Source: Ascidiaceihabitans donghaensis (GTDB lineage Bacteria > Pseudomonadota > Alphaproteobacteria > Rhodobacterales > Rhodobacteraceae). From it: a stretch of 64,000 nt of DNA. Shown one piece after another: positions 36,075-45,990 of this stretch. The notes under the pieces are model-generated. The model saw nothing but the letters and a program-made list of their open reading frames with translations. It did no database searches and was not told the origin of the DNA. Both the position numbers and the translations under genes were made by a program. The stretch spans positions 3,628,729 through 3,692,728 of the forward strand of contig NZ_OMOR01000001.1 of NCBI RefSeq assembly GCF_900302465.1, written 5' to 3'. Each line of letters opens with the position of its first letter. The first letter of the stretch is position 1.

Positions 36075-36572
36075 ATGCGGGCACTCACCTTGATCAAATG
36101 CACAGTAGCGGTAGCGGCCTTGGGGTCGTTGGTGGCCTGTGGGGGCAACAATAGCATCCTGCGCGGCAAACCCGCCACAGAGCGCCCAAATCAATACACC
36201 GATCCAACCAACCCCAACAATCTGGATACGGAAAACACCATCTGGAATGCCTTCAACCGCAAAAGCACAGAAACCAATGTTCTTGTGAACAAATACATCT
36301 GGGCTGCAACGATTGAAGTTCTCGATTTCCTGCCGATCCAAACCATTGACCCATACACCGGCGTCATCGTCACAGGCTATGGCACACCGCCGAATGGTGG
36401 TCGGTCTTACCGCGCCACCGTTTTGATCAAAGATCCGGCGTTGGATGCGCGGTCTTTGAACGTGGCACTGCAAACACGCGGAGGCACAGCCCCTGCGGCG
36501 ACAACCCGCGCCATCGAAGACGCTATTCTATCGCGTGCGCGGCAACTGCGCATCGCGGACAACAAGCTTTAA
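36075..36572 (+). CDS. DUF3576 lipoprotein
   Basis: The 165-residue protein has a lipoprotein signal (VAVAALGSLVACGGN, Cys22) and the family core DTENTIWNAFNRKSTETNVLVNKYIW, LDFLPIQTIDPYTGVIVTGYG and ARSLNVALQTRGG. The family is conserved in alphaproteobacteria and has no established function; it is envelope-located. It lies upstream of leuS and is separated from it by a terminator. Confidence 0.9.
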   Translation: MRALTLIKCTVAVAALGSLVACGGNNSILRGKPATERPNQYTDPTNPNNLDTENTIWNAFNRKSTETNVLVNKYIWAATIEVLDFLPIQTIDPYTGVIVTGYGTPPNGGRSYRATVLIKDPALDARSLNVALQTRGGTAPAATTRAIEDAILSRARQLRIADNKL

Positions 36573-36599
36573 ATCAAAGCTGTTTCACCTTACACGATG

Positions 36600-36625
36600 C
36601 GCCGGGCCCTTTCGCCCGGCGTTTT
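36600..36625 (+). terminator. rho-independent terminator between the DUF3576 gene and leuS
   Basis: CGCCGGGC (36600-36607) and GCCCGGCG (36614-36621) around a 6-base loop, followed by TTTT (36622-36625). Confidence 0.85.
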
Positions 36626-36659
36626 GCTTTCCACCCCACACGTATATGGGACGACCCAC

Positions 36660-39308
36660 ATGGCCACTTACACACCCGCAGACATCGAAGCCCGTTGGCA
36701 AACCGCCTGGGACAAAGCTGGCATTTTCACCGCCAAGCGCGACGAAACCAAGCCCAAGTATTACGTGCTGGAAATGTTCCCCTACCCCTCGGGTCGCATC
36801 CACATGGGCCACGTGCGCAATTATACAATGGGCGACGTGATCGCGCGGTATAAGATGTCCACAGGTCACAACGTGTTGCACCCCATGGGCTGGGACGCTT
36901 TCGGGATGCCCGCCGAAAACGCCGCCATGGCCATTGGCGGCCACCCCAAAGACTGGACATACGGCAACATCAAAGACATGCGCGGGCAAATGAAACCGCT
37001 GGGCCTGTCCATCGACTGGTCCCGCGAATTTGCCACATGTGACCCCGAATACTACGGCCAACAGCAGGCCCTGTTCCTTGATTTCCTCGAGGCAGGCCTG
37101 ATTCACCGCAAGAACGCCCAAGTGAATTGGGACCCTGTCGACATGACTGTTCTGGCCAACGAACAAGTTATCGACGGCAAGGGCTGGCGATCGGGTGCCG
37201 AGGTCGAAAAGCGCGACCTCACACAGTGGTTTTTCAAAATCTCTGATTATGCAGGTGAGCTGAACGAAGCCTTGCAAGGTCTTGAAAACTGGCCGGCCAA
37301 AGTCCGTTTGATGCAGGAAAACTGGATCGGCGAATCGCGCGGGTTGCAATTTGCCTTTTCGACCATCGATGCTCCGGACGGCTTTGACCGGGTCGAAGTC
37401 TACACGACACGCCCAGACACACTGATGGGCGCGTCCTTTGTGGGCATATCGCCGGACCACCCGCTGGCCAAACAGCTTGAAAAAGACAACGCCGACCTCG
37501 CGGCCTTCAACGCTGAATGTCGCAAGGGTGGCACCACCGCCGCTGAAATCGAAACCGCCGAGAAAATGGGTTTCGATACAGGCCTGCGCGTGCGCCATCC
37601 CTTTGATACCGATTGGGAATTGCCCGTCTATGTCGCCAACTTTATCCTGATGGATTACGGCACCGGCGCGATCTTTGGCTGTCCCGCGCATGATCAACGC
37701 GATATTGAATTTGCACGGAAGTACGAGTTGCCAGTGCTTCCAGTGTTTGGGATTCCTGAAGCTGCTCGTGACCACGATCTTCCTGATGAGCTATTCGAAG
37801 ACTCCAGTTGGTATGAAAAAGAAATTCGTAGTCCGTCGGAAAGCCATCCGCCATCATATGAGCTTTATGAACGCATAGTTGGAACCGCATTTACACCAGC
37901 GAAAACAGAAGAGGTGCTGTACCTTCGAGGATTCGCTGGGGAAGAATTGCAAACAGGCGAAGAGGCGATCGCAGCCGCCATTGATTTCTGCGAGGCCAAA
38001 GGCGTGGGCCAAGGCGTCACCAAATACCGCCTGCGCGATTGGGGCCTGTCGCGCCAACGCTATTGGGGCGCGCCGATTCCTGTGGTGCATTGCGATGCTT
38101 GCGGCGTCGTGCCGGAAAAGAAAGAAAACCTGCCGGTCGAACTGCCTTATGACGTGGAATTCGACACGCCGGGCAACCCGCTTGACCGCCACCCCACATG
38201 GCGCGACGTGTCGTGTCCGTCTTGCGGTGCGCCTGCCAAGCGCGAAACCGACACGATGGACACATTTGTCGATTCGTCGTGGTATTTCGCCCGTTTCACG
38301 TCGCCACGCGCCGACACACCAACCGTGGCAGAGGACGCCGCCTATTGGATGAACGTCGATCAATATATCGGCGGGATTGAGCACGCGATCTTGCACCTGC
38401 TCTATTCCCGCTTCTTCGCGCGTGCGATGCAGATCACGGGACACCTGCCGCAAAGCGCGATTGAACCCTTCGACGCGCTGTTCACCCAAGGCATGGTGAC
38501 ACACGAGATATACGAGACACGCGACGACAAAGATCGTCCCGTTTATCACCTGCCCGAAGACGTCACAGACGGCAAACTGGCCGACGGCACCGAGGTGAAA
38601 ATCACCCCCTCCGCCAAAATGTCCAAATCCAAGAAGAACGTGGTCGACCCGCTTGGCATTATCGCAAGCTATGGCGCCGACACCGCGCGTTGGTTCGTTT
38701 TGTCCGATTCGCCCCCAGAACGGGACGTTGAATGGACAGCATCGGGGGCGGAAGCCGCCTACAAACATCTCAACCGCGTCTGGAACATCTGCGACCGGAT
38801 CGGCGCGATGGACAAGGATGCGGCAGGGAAAGGCGACGAAGATCTGCTGAAAACCATGCACAAAACCATCCACGATGTGACGATGGGCGTCGAAAGCTTC
38901 GGGTTTAATGCGGCCATCGCGAAACTTTACGCGTTCACCGCAGCCTTGCAAAAGTCCAAAGCCAGCCACGCGGCACAACGCGAAGCGGTCATGACGTTGG
39001 CGCAACTGATGGCCCCCATGACGCCGCATCTTGCGGAAGACATCTGGGCACATCAAGGTGGTGAAGGGCTGGTCACAACCGCCCCATGGCCCAAAGCCGA
39101 CGAAAAAATGTTGGTCGATGACACCGTGACCCTGCCGATCCAAGTGAACGGCAAACGGCGCGGCGAAATCGAAGTGCCCGCAGACATGCCCAAAGACGAG
39201 GTTGAAAAGATCGCCTTGGCCAGCCAAGCTGTGCAAAAGGCCTTAGACGGTGGACAGCCCAAAAAGGTGATCGTTGTGCCGGGACGGATTGTGAATGTGG
39301 TCGTTTAA
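36660..39308 (+). CDS. leuS: leucyl-tRNA synthetase
   Basis: The 882-residue protein has the class I motifs [16 protein letters not shown] (HIGH-type) and AKMSKSKKN (KMSKS) and the CP1 editing domain with [13 protein letters not shown] and [11 protein letters not shown]. It charges tRNA-Leu and removes misattached amino acids. Residues about 354-433 (nt 37719-37958) use codons rare in the rest of the gene (ATA, CTA, GGA, CGA, AGT), and this stretch is longer than in relatives I remember, which suggests a replaced or inserted segment after the editing site. The start ATG 36660 lies 35 bases after the terminator at 36600-36625. Confidence 0.95.
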   Translation: MATYTPADIEARWQTAWDKAGIFTAKRDETKPKYYVLEMFPYPSGRIHMGHVRNYTMGDVIARYKMSTGHNVLHPMGWDAFGMPAENAAMAIGGHPKDWTYGNIKDMRGQMKPLGLSIDWSREFATCDPEYYGQQQALFLDFLEAGLIHRKNAQVNWDPVDMTVLANEQVIDGKGWRSGAEVEKRDLTQWFFKISDYAGELNEALQGLENWPAKVRLMQENWIGESRGLQFAFSTIDAPDGFDRVEVYTTRPDTLMGASFVGISPDHPLAKQLEKDNADLAAFNAECRKGGTTAAEIETAEKMGFDTGLRVRHPFDTDWELPVYVANFILMDYGTGAIFGCPAHDQRDIEFARKYELPVLPVFGIPEAARDHDLPDELFEDSSWYEKEIRSPSESHPPSYELYERIVGTAFTPAKTEEVLYLRGFAGEELQTGEEAIAAAIDFCEAKGVGQGVTKYRLRDWGLSRQRYWGAPIPVVHCDACGVVPEKKENLPVELPYDVEFDTPGNPLDRHPTWRDVSCPSCGAPAKRETDTMDTFVDSSWYFARFTSPRADTPTVAEDAAYWMNVDQYIGGIEHAILHLLYSRFFARAMQITGHLPQSAIEPFDALFTQGMVTHEIYETRDDKDRPVYHLPEDVTDGKLADGTEVKITPSAKMSKSKKNVVDPLGIIASYGADTARWFVLSDSPPERDVEWTASGAEAAYKHLNRVWNICDRIGAMDKDAAGKGDEDLLKTMHKTIHDVTMGVESFGFNAAIAKLYAFTAALQKSKASHAAQREAVMTLAQLMAPMTPHLAEDIWAHQGGEGLVTTAPWPKADEKMLVDDTVTLPIQVNGKRRGEIEVPADMPKDEVEKIALASQAVQKALDGGQPKKVIVVPGRIVNVVV

Positions 39309-39777
39309 AACAGCGCAGATATTGCTTGTCGCAGCTTTGCCATTGGCGTCTTGCGGGTTCACGCCCGTGTATGGGCCGGACGGGGTCGGTACTCAGTTAC
39401 AAAACCGGGTGCTGGTCGATGAACCCCTGACGCGCAACGGCTATCTGATCACCCGGCAACTGGAAACGCGGTTGGGGCGCACAAATGACGCGGCTTTTGC
39501 CCTATCCGTGACAGTCAAAACGCAAGAAGTGTCGCTGGCCATTGACGCCGATGGCGTGATTGAACGCTACAACCTGATCGGGACGGCAGATTATACGTTG
39601 ATCAACAAAAGCACGGGCGCGATTGCAGCATCCGGGCAAGTCGAAAGTTTCACAGGGTATTCTGCGACAGGCACGCCTGTGGCGGCTTTGGCTGCGGAAC
39701 GGGACGCCAGTGAACGATTGATGGTGATTTTAGGCGACAAGCTTGTAGCCGAATTGCAAACACAGGCCTCCTTGTGA
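39295..39777 (+). CDS. lptE: LPS assembly lipoprotein LptE
   Basis: The 160-residue protein has a lipoprotein signal ([18 protein letters not shown], Cys20) and the LptE-type sequence [30 protein letters not shown] and [22 protein letters not shown]. It forms a plug with LptD to insert lipopolysaccharide in the outer membrane. It overlaps leuS by 14 bases and holA by 4, the order leuS-lptE-holA being common in Proteobacteria. Confidence 0.93.
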   Translation: MWSFKTAQILLVAALPLASCGFTPVYGPDGVGTQLQNRVLVDEPLTRNGYLITRQLETRLGRTNDAAFALSVTVKTQEVSLAIDADGVIERYNLIGTADYTLINKSTGAIAASGQVESFTGYSATGTPVAALAAERDASERLMVILGDKLVAELQTQASL

Positions 39778-40775
39778 AGCTGAACGGCGGACAGGCAACC
39801 GGTTATTTCTCAAAGCCCGAAACCGACAAAACGGGATTGCTGATTTACGGATCAGACCCCATGCGTGTGGCTTTGAAGCGCCAAGAGGTGATCGCGGCGC
39901 TGATCGGTCCCCAAGGCGAAGAGGAAATGCGGCTGACGCGAATCCCTGCAGGCGACTTGCGCAAAGAGCCTGCCCTGTTGATGGACGCGATCAAGGCTAT
40001 TGGCTTTTTCCCGGGCCCCCGCGTCGCATTTGTCGAAGACGCCAACAGCTATGTGGATGCCACAATCATTGACGCTTTGGACAACTGGCAGTCGGGGGAC
40101 GCGCAAATCGTCGTGACAGCGGGGGCGCTGAAGCCAACGTCAAAGACACGCAAAGCGTTTGAAAGCCACCGCAACGCCTATGCTGTCGGCATCTACGACA
40201 ACCCGCCCACGCGGCAAGAAATTGAAGCGGCCTTGCAAGCCTCTGGCCTGCAAGTGCCTCAAGGTGACGTAATGGCGGTGCTGAGTGATCTGGCGCAGGC
40301 TTTGGATCCGGGCGATTTCCGCCAAACGCTGGAAAAAATCACTCTGTATAAATGGAACGACCCCGAACCACTCAGCGCGGATGACGTGGCGGCGTGCGCC
40401 CCTACGTCGACAGAAGCAGACATCGACGACATCCTGATGGTGGTGGCCGATGCAAAAGCAGATCAGATCGGCCCGGTTTTGGCAAAGCTACAAGCGCAGG
40501 GGGTGAACGCCGTTTCACTGTGCATCGGCGCTATGCGTCATTTCCGTTCAATGCACAAAGTGGTTTGTGACACGACAGGGCGCCCCAACATCTGGGGGCC
40601 AAACAAGGACCGGATCATCGCGCAAGCCCGGCGATGGGGGCCTTTCAAGCTGGAGACGGCGCTGACTGTGCTGACAGACACCGACCTGCAACTTAGGTCC
40701 GCGGGCCAAAATGCGCCGGCCATGGCGCTGGTGGAACGCGCTTTCATCCGCTTGGCTATGTTGGGCGCGCGCTAG
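39774..40775 (+). CDS. holA: DNA polymerase III subunit delta
   Basis: The 333-residue protein has the delta-subunit pattern: LLIYGSDPMRVALKRQEVIAAL near the N-terminus, FPGPRVAFVEDAN, and the helical C-terminal part FRQTLEKITLYKWN and VSLCIGAMRHFRSMHKVV. It opens the sliding clamp in the clamp loader. It starts with GTG at 39774, which overlaps the lptE stop (GTGA). Confidence 0.93.
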   Translation: MKLNGGQATGYFSKPETDKTGLLIYGSDPMRVALKRQEVIAALIGPQGEEEMRLTRIPAGDLRKEPALLMDAIKAIGFFPGPRVAFVEDANSYVDATIIDALDNWQSGDAQIVVTAGALKPTSKTRKAFESHRNAYAVGIYDNPPTRQEIEAALQASGLQVPQGDVMAVLSDLAQALDPGDFRQTLEKITLYKWNDPEPLSADDVAACAPTSTEADIDDILMVVADAKADQIGPVLAKLQAQGVNAVSLCIGAMRHFRSMHKVVCDTTGRPNIWGPNKDRIIAQARRWGPFKLETALTVLTDTDLQLRSAGQNAPAMALVERAFIRLAMLGAR

Positions 40776-40800
40776 GCTCAGAACCCGTTAAACTTTTTCC

Positions 40801-40844
40801 CGAAAAGTTCCGGGGCAGATGCGCCGCACCGAGGGCAAAGCCCC
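40801..40844 (+). repeat. dispersed GC-rich intergenic repeat, copy 3
   Basis: The copy reads CGAAAAGTTCCGGGGCAGAT, then GCGCCGCACC, then GAGGGCAAAGCCCC, a slightly degenerate version of the other copies. It lies between holA and the convergent GFA-family gene (gap 40776-40885). Confidence 0.6.
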
Positions 40845-40885
40845 AAATTGAACGACGCAAATATAGCTACACCAGAGAAGCATTT

Positions 40886-41314
40886 TCAAGCAGGCGGTGC
40901 AAACATCGCCATCAATTCTGCGCCTGTGAATTGTTCGGTTTTTTCCGCAAAACTGTATCCATCCGGTTTGCTATCAATGAAAACTTCGCCCTTCAGATCG
41001 ATACCAGATGTATCATCCAACGCCCCCATGGCCACGTGGTAGGTGCCGCTGTGTGGGCCGGGGGATGTGATTCGATAGAACAAGCTGCTGCCACATGTGC
41101 GACAAAACCCGCGCTCAGCCCACTCTGACGATGCAAAATGCGTGATGTTTCCCGCACCTTCGATGGACATGTTGTCAGGGGCAACTTCGATGCCAAGATA
41201 TACGCCGCCGGACCATTTACGGCACATGTCGCAATGACATGCCCCTGTGTCCGTAACGTCAGAGGCAATTTTAAAAGTGACAGCGCCGCATAAGCAGCTT
41301 CCGGATCGAGACAT
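40886..41314 (-). CDS. GFA/CENP-V family protein
   Basis: The 142-residue protein has the zinc cysteines of the family (GSCLCGAVTF, CHCDMCRKW, FCRTCGSSLFY), and is longer at the C-terminus than the paralogue at 6896-7279. No neighbour suggests a substrate. It is convergent with holA. Confidence 0.88.
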   Translation of the reverse strand: MSRSGSCLCGAVTFKIASDVTDTGACHCDMCRKWSGGVYLGIEVAPDNMSIEGAGNITHFASSEWAERGFCRTCGSSLFYRITSPGPHSGTYHVAMGALDDTSGIDLKGEVFIDSKPDGYSFAEKTEQFTGAELMAMFAPPA

Positions 41315-41403
41315 TAGCGTAACTCCTGTTTTGGATCATGGTCACGGTAAGACATATCCCACCATCTTGCCAATTTCTGACAGGATCACCCCAGAAACAA
41401 GGT

Positions 41404-42591
41404 TTACAACAGCCCCAGCCGCTGTGCGGCGGCTTGCCCGGCCCAACGGCCTGTCGCAAAGCATCCGGTCAAAAGGTATCCGCCCGTCGGAGCATCCCAA
41501 TCAACCATTTCACCAGCACAAAAGACACCTGGCATGGACTTTAGCATCAGACCGTTATCCAAGGCGTTCCATGCAATACCGCCATGTGTGGAAATAGCTT
41601 GATCCATGGGGCGCAAGCCCGCGTGGGCCACTGGCAAATTCTTGATCAACGCCGCCAAAGCAACAGCATTCTGTGGCACTGGCCTAGACCATTCCTGCAA
41701 CATCGCAATCTTGACGGAAGACAACCGCAGCGCTTTGCGCAGATGGTTTGAAAGGCTGGCCTTTCCACGCTTTTTGGACAGACGTTCTGCAATTTGCGCA
41801 GCATCCATATCAGGTATCAGGTCGACAAACAGCGACGTAGACGCATCAATGTGCCGCGCCAAAGGATACAGGCCCCCACCTTCAAGTCCATGAGCAGACA
41901 CAACAGCTTCACCGCGGCTATGGGTTCCGTTTACTGTCCATTTGACAGCCTTTATTGGTGCGCCGAAGTGGCGCTGCATGTGCGTGGACCAATCAACCGA
42001 AACGCCAACATTGGATGCACCGAAGGGTATCACAGGAACATCACGATCCTTCAGCATGTTTGCCCAGGCACCGTCCGACCCCAATCGCGCCCAACTGGCC
42101 CCGCCCAGCGCCAAAATTGTGACATCAGGCTGCATAAATTGCGCCTCCTGCGGAGGGTCAAAAACAAGCGCTCCTGCGTCATCCCAGCCCTGCCACCGCG
42201 CCCGTGTGACACGCCGCACCCCAAGCGCATCCAAACGCGCGAACCACGCCCGCAACAGCGGTGATGCCTTCATCGCCTCAGGAAACACCCGCCCCGAACT
42301 GCCCGTGAAAACTGGTTGTTGCAAACGTTTGGCCCACGCCTGAATGGCCTTGGAATCAAAGTCCGCAATCATAGGTTCCAAGCGATCTGCAGCCTCGTAG
42401 AACCGTGGCAACAGCCTTTCCAAAGGCGCATCCGTTGTCAGGTTCAATCCCGACTTGCCCGCCATCAAGAATTTGCGCCCCATGGAAGGTTTCGCATCAA
42501 AAACAGTCACCTGTGCGCCGGCCTGCGCCAACACTTCGGCAGCCATTAACCCCGCAGGACCGCCGCCAATGATGCTGGCGCGCACGCTCAT
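41404..42591 (-). CDS. BaiN/HI0933-family flavoprotein (TIGR03862-like)
   Basis: The 395-residue protein has an FAD motif (ASIIGGGPAGLMAAEVLAQ), the family motif GRKFLMAGKSGLNLT, and the C-terminal GVFCAGEMVDWDAPTGGYLLTGCFATG. The family contains flavoproteins of mostly unknown function; TIGR03862 is a subfamily recalled from similar proteins. It starts at 42591 with an ATGA overlap with the MscS gene. Confidence 0.87.
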   Translation of the reverse strand: MSVRASIIGGGPAGLMAAEVLAQAGAQVTVFDAKPSMGRKFLMAGKSGLNLTTDAPLERLLPRFYEAADRLEPMIADFDSKAIQAWAKRLQQPVFTGSSGRVFPEAMKASPLLRAWFARLDALGVRRVTRARWQGWDDAGALVFDPPQEAQFMQPDVTILALGGASWARLGSDGAWANMLKDRDVPVIPFGASNVGVSVDWSTHMQRHFGAPIKAVKWTVNGTHSRGEAVVSAHGLEGGGLYPLARHIDASTSLFVDLIPDMDAAQIAERLSKKRGKASLSNHLRKALRLSSVKIAMLQEWSRPVPQNAVALAALIKNLPVAHAGLRPMDQAISTHGGIAWNALDNGLMLKSMPGVFCAGEMVDWDAPTGGYLLTGCFATGRWAGQAAAQRLGLL

Positions 42592-43922
42592 GTCTCGATC
42601 TTCGGCACAGCGCCTTTGAATTCTACAACACGGTGCGGGTAAGGAATTTGGATGCCGTTGTCTTTCAAAGCATTCCACACAATGAACAGTACTTGGGATT
42701 TGTATTTATGCTGCCCGTCGTCGATGCCATTGACCCAAAACTCGACCGTAAAGTCGATGCCGCTGTCGCCAAAGCCGACCAATTCGCAGTCTGCGGGATA
42801 GGGCTCATTCAACACATCGGGATGCGCCGCCACAGCGGCGTTGATGATGTCGGGCACTATGTTGATGTCTGTGTCGTAGCTGACGGAAAACGGCGCCTCA
42901 TAGCGGTTGGCTGACCCTGAATCCGAATAATTCACCACCCGCGTCGTAATGAAATCTTCGTTTGGCACGACAATCCAGCGCCCATCGAAGGTTTCCAAGA
43001 TCGCGGCCCGGGCTGTCATACGCACAATCGTGCCAGCTTCGCCGCCGTCCAATTCCACGTAGTCACCGACGGTGGCTTGCCCTTCCACCAACAAAATCAC
43101 GCCGGAAATGAAGTTGGACGCGATCTTTTGCAGACCAAACCCAAGACCCACACCAATGGCCCCTCCAAGGACGGCCAAGGCGCTTAAGTTGATCCCCATG
43201 ATGTTCATCAACAGCAGGAAGGCGACACCAAAGATAATGAACTCTACTGATTTTACAGCCAGTTGCCGAATAGATGGCCGCATTTCCTCTTGTTTGGAAA
43301 TGAAGTTGGTGGACTGCTCGTTTGACCAACGGCCCAACCAGAACAACAAGGCCCCCGCGATCAACCCACGCACAAGCGCCATGACCGAAAACGAGATATT
43401 TCCCAGCTGCACGGTCATAGCCGATAATTGTGTCTGCGCCACATCCAGCATTCCCAAAGCGTACAGACCTGCGATGGGCAAAAAGACATATTTCCCGATC
43501 AGCTTCAGGAAGGAATCTGTGATGATGTCGCGCACAAGGGCCCGCACCGCCAAGAACAAAAACACACGCTTTCCGAAGGCAATCACAGCACCGCTGTCGA
43601 ACAACGATCGCACAATGCTTTCACCGATTCCGGTGAACACATACGCCATCAATGGCAGTAAAAGCGGCAAAAATCCCATAACAAAGCGGCGCGGCGTCGC
43701 AAGCAAATGTGTGCTATCGCCGGGGTCCAGAACACGCACCAACAATGGCCGCAATTTTCGTGTGACCATAAGCGCTGCAAAATACGCAACCACCAGTAAA
43801 CCGAACTGGGACCAGGCCGCCGGACTAAGCAACCACGACGCCGCCAATTCCCACCCTGCTTCGATGTATCCTGCCACTTGCACGACGATTTCAGGTTGCC
43901 CCGACAGATCAATCCCAAACAT
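42588..43922 (-). CDS. MscS-type mechanosensitive channel
   Basis: The 444-residue protein has at least five N-terminal membrane segments, then the MscS pore helix region (LAVLGGAIGVGLGFGLQKIASNFISGVILL) and the cytoplasmic cage (VGDYVELDGGEAGTIVRMTARAAILETFDGRWIVVPNEDFIT). It opens under membrane tension to release solutes in osmotic downshock. It overlaps the flavoprotein gene by 4 bases. Confidence 0.92.
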   Translation of the reverse strand: MFGIDLSGQPEIVVQVAGYIEAGWELAASWLLSPAAWSQFGLLVVAYFAALMVTRKLRPLLVRVLDPGDSTHLLATPRRFVMGFLPLLLPLMAYVFTGIGESIVRSLFDSGAVIAFGKRVFLFLAVRALVRDIITDSFLKLIGKYVFLPIAGLYALGMLDVAQTQLSAMTVQLGNISFSVMALVRGLIAGALLFWLGRWSNEQSTNFISKQEEMRPSIRQLAVKSVEFIIFGVAFLLLMNIMGINLSALAVLGGAIGVGLGFGLQKIASNFISGVILLVEGQATVGDYVELDGGEAGTIVRMTARAAILETFDGRWIVVPNEDFITTRVVNYSDSGSANRYEAPFSVSYDTDINIVPDIINAAVAAHPDVLNEPYPADCELVGFGDSGIDFTVEFWVNGIDDGQHKYKSQVLFIVWNALKDNGIQIPYPHRVVEFKGAVPKIET

Positions 43923-43989
43923 GGTGCACCTTTTGTTATCCTACGGAAGTGTTCGATCTGTCATGCAGAAGACGCAGCTTTAGCGCAAG

Positions 43990-44481
43990 TTAAAGCTCGC
44001 AGCGCTTGAGACGTGCCAGCACAGACGCGGAGGTTTCTGTACCGCGTGCTTTGGCCAGAACAAGGGCCATCTTTGGGCCAAGCGCTGTGACAGACATTCC
44101 CAACAAATCACACCCAGCGTACCCCCATGCCCGAACCATTGACTTTGGCGAGGCAACAGCGGCCATCACAAGGGTTTCCGTATATCCAACGCCACCGACG
44201 GGTATCCCAAGACGCGGCAACATTTGCAAAACATGCAGCTGTGCGGGCCAAGTGGTCGCACGGGACCCCGCACGGATCACTCCAATTGGATCAACGACGC
44301 CATGCCCCTGTTCCAATGCGTGTTTGATCAACCACGTGGCCCCGTCTGCCCGTTCCGGGTTCTGCGCAATACGGATCAAATCCAGCATGTAAGTGGCACG
44401 GCTGCAAAACGTCCCGTGCACCGCCAAAATAGCGTCACGCGACTTGCAGTCCCATGCGGCTATGGCGTCCTCAAGGGTCAT
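43990..44481 (-). CDS. conserved hypothetical protein in a hydratase/dehydrogenase operon
   Basis: I do not recognise this 163-residue protein. It is helical-looking, has no signal peptide, and includes AWDCKSRDAILAVHGTF, HALEQGHGVVDPIGVIRAG and RAWGYAGCDLLGMS. Its ATGA overlap with the enoyl-CoA hydratase gene, and the further overlap of that gene with an SDR gene, place it in a three-gene operon. The reading frame, overlap geometry and codon use support it as real. Confidence 0.65.
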   Translation of the reverse strand: MTLEDAIAAWDCKSRDAILAVHGTFCSRATYMLDLIRIAQNPERADGATWLIKHALEQGHGVVDPIGVIRAGSRATTWPAQLHVLQMLPRLGIPVGGVGYTETLVMAAVASPKSMVRAWGYAGCDLLGMSVTALGPKMALVLAKARGTETSASVLARLKRCEL

Positions 44482-45089
44482 GCCCCCTGACACATGTCTT
44501 TGATCCCCTTCGCAATTTCGGGTTTGGCCGCAACCGTATCCGCGCACAGGGCTTGGGCCGCTTCCAGCACATCACCATCTATGATCCGGTCGATCAGGCC
44601 AAAGGACAAAGCTTCGGGCGCTTCGATTTTTTGCCCACCCATCAAGATCAGCTTGGTGCGTGCAGGCCCGATCAACGCCGCCATGCGCTTGGGATCAGAA
44701 GGTTGCGGCAGAAAGCCCAGCTTCATCACGGGATAGAAAAACTTGGCCCCCGGCACGGCGATCCGCATATCACAGGCCAAGGCCATCCCCATCGCACCGC
44801 CCGCCAACGTGCCGTTCAACGCGGCAATCGTCAGGCCAGGCAAACGTGCAATCGCCCCTGACAAGCGTTCCCATACATCCGAAACAGCCAGCCCCGCCCG
44901 CGCTTCATCCAGATCGGCGCCGGCGCTGAACACGCGCCCTTCACCCGTCAGAACAAAGGCCTGCGCGTCTTGGGCGCTTTCGGCGATTTCAGCCAGTTCG
45001 GTCAACATCGCAAGGGTCAATGAATTGGCTTTTTCAGGGCGGTTGATCTTAACGATCCAAATGCCACCATCTTTTTGAAGCTCGATCAT
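44478..45089 (-). CDS. enoyl-CoA hydratase/isomerase family protein
   Basis: The 203-residue protein is a crotonase-fold protein: VKINRPEKANSLTLAML, GRVFSAGADLDEARAG (first oxyanion-hole segment) and ALNGTLAGGAMGMALACDMRIA (second). It is shorter than the usual 255-260 residues, with a short C-terminus. The catalytic Glu of hydratases is not obvious, so an isomerase or hydrolase role is possible. Confidence 0.87.
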   Translation of the reverse strand: MIELQKDGGIWIVKINRPEKANSLTLAMLTELAEIAESAQDAQAFVLTGEGRVFSAGADLDEARAGLAVSDVWERLSGAIARLPGLTIAALNGTLAGGAMGMALACDMRIAVPGAKFFYPVMKLGFLPQPSDPKRMAALIGPARTKLILMGGQKIEAPEALSFGLIDRIIDGDVLEAAQALCADTVAAKPEIAKGIKDMCQGA

Positions 45090-45835
45090 GCCAAGCCCAC
45101 CGCGTCCCGAATGGCATCATCGCGCAACGATATTTCCTGTCCGCAATATGCGTCAGCTTGTGTGCTGCACATCCATAGCAACGCTTTAGCTGGCCAATCT
45201 GCCGGAATGTGATCTTCCCATGCCAATTGGCTGACTGGATTGATTCCCGATGCTTTGATTTCGCGCTGCATTTGCGTGGCGACAGTGCCCGGGGACAGCC
45301 CGATCGCACGAATACCTTCCGCACCGTTTTCCTTGTCCACGCATTGCGTCAGCATCGCAACCGCCGCTTTGGATGCGCAATAATGGCTCCAGGCTTCAAC
45401 CGGACCATGGGCTGCACCCGAACTGATGGTCAAAATGCTGCCACCACCGGCCTTTTGCATCACAGGCAAAGCCGCCCGCATGCCGTTGAACACACCTTTC
45501 AGATTGATATCGATGACATGGGACCATGCATCTGGATCGGCATTGGCCAGATGGGCCACCGGTTCAATGACGCCCGCATTATTGATCAACACGTCCAAAC
45601 CACCAAAGGCTGCGATCGTGGCATTCACAGCCGCTTCGACTTCCCAGTAGCGCGATACGTCGCATGGAATGGCGATGGCCTGCGCCCCGATTTCACCCGC
45701 GACTTCGCCAATGGCATCTGCACTGCGCGCCAACAGGGCCACATTGGCCCCGGCGCCTGCGAACACACGCGCAGCTTCTGCCCCGATGCCACGGCTTGCG
45801 CCGGTGATCATCACTGTTTTTCCTGTCATATCCAT
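45086..45835 (-). CDS. short-chain dehydrogenase/reductase
   Basis: The 249-residue protein has the SDR set: TGASRGIG (NAD(P) binding), NNAG, Ser in ISSGAAHG and Tyr-x3-Lys in WSHYCASKAAV. I chose ATG 45835 because AAAGGAAAG lies about 7 bases upstream; other in-frame ATGs at 45856 and 45868 are less well placed. The substrate is unknown; the overlap with an enoyl-CoA hydratase gene suggests a CoA-ester or hydroxy-acid pathway. Confidence 0.9.
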   Translation of the reverse strand: MDMTGKTVMITGASRGIGAEAARVFAGAGANVALLARSADAIGEVAGEIGAQAIAIPCDVSRYWEVEAAVNATIAAFGGLDVLINNAGVIEPVAHLANADPDAWSHVIDINLKGVFNGMRAALPVMQKAGGGSILTISSGAAHGPVEAWSHYCASKAAVAMLTQCVDKENGAEGIRAIGLSPGTVATQMQREIKASGINPVSQLAWEDHIPADWPAKALLWMCSTQADAYCGQEISLRDDAIRDAVGLA

Positions 45836-45990
45836 AACGGGTCTTTCCTTTGTCATGCTTAAGCGCATTGGTAATGGGCGACACTCCGCGCGTCCAGAGC
45901 ACCGGCTTTCAAGGTGGGTAATTCCCCCCCTTGACCATGCTGCTGCAGTGCGAAACCATGGTGCATCCCAGTTTTACAGGAATTTGCCCC

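Noticed and set aside
37854-39236. A 460-codon reading frame on the minus strand within leuS
   Set aside because: It mirrors the leuS codon pattern, has no recognisable domain, and its frame exists only because of the GC-rich third positions of leuS.
40886-41314. The second GFA protein as part of the demethylation module
   Set aside because: It lies 33 kb away, convergent with holA, and has no shared regulatory sequence that I can see with 6896-7279.
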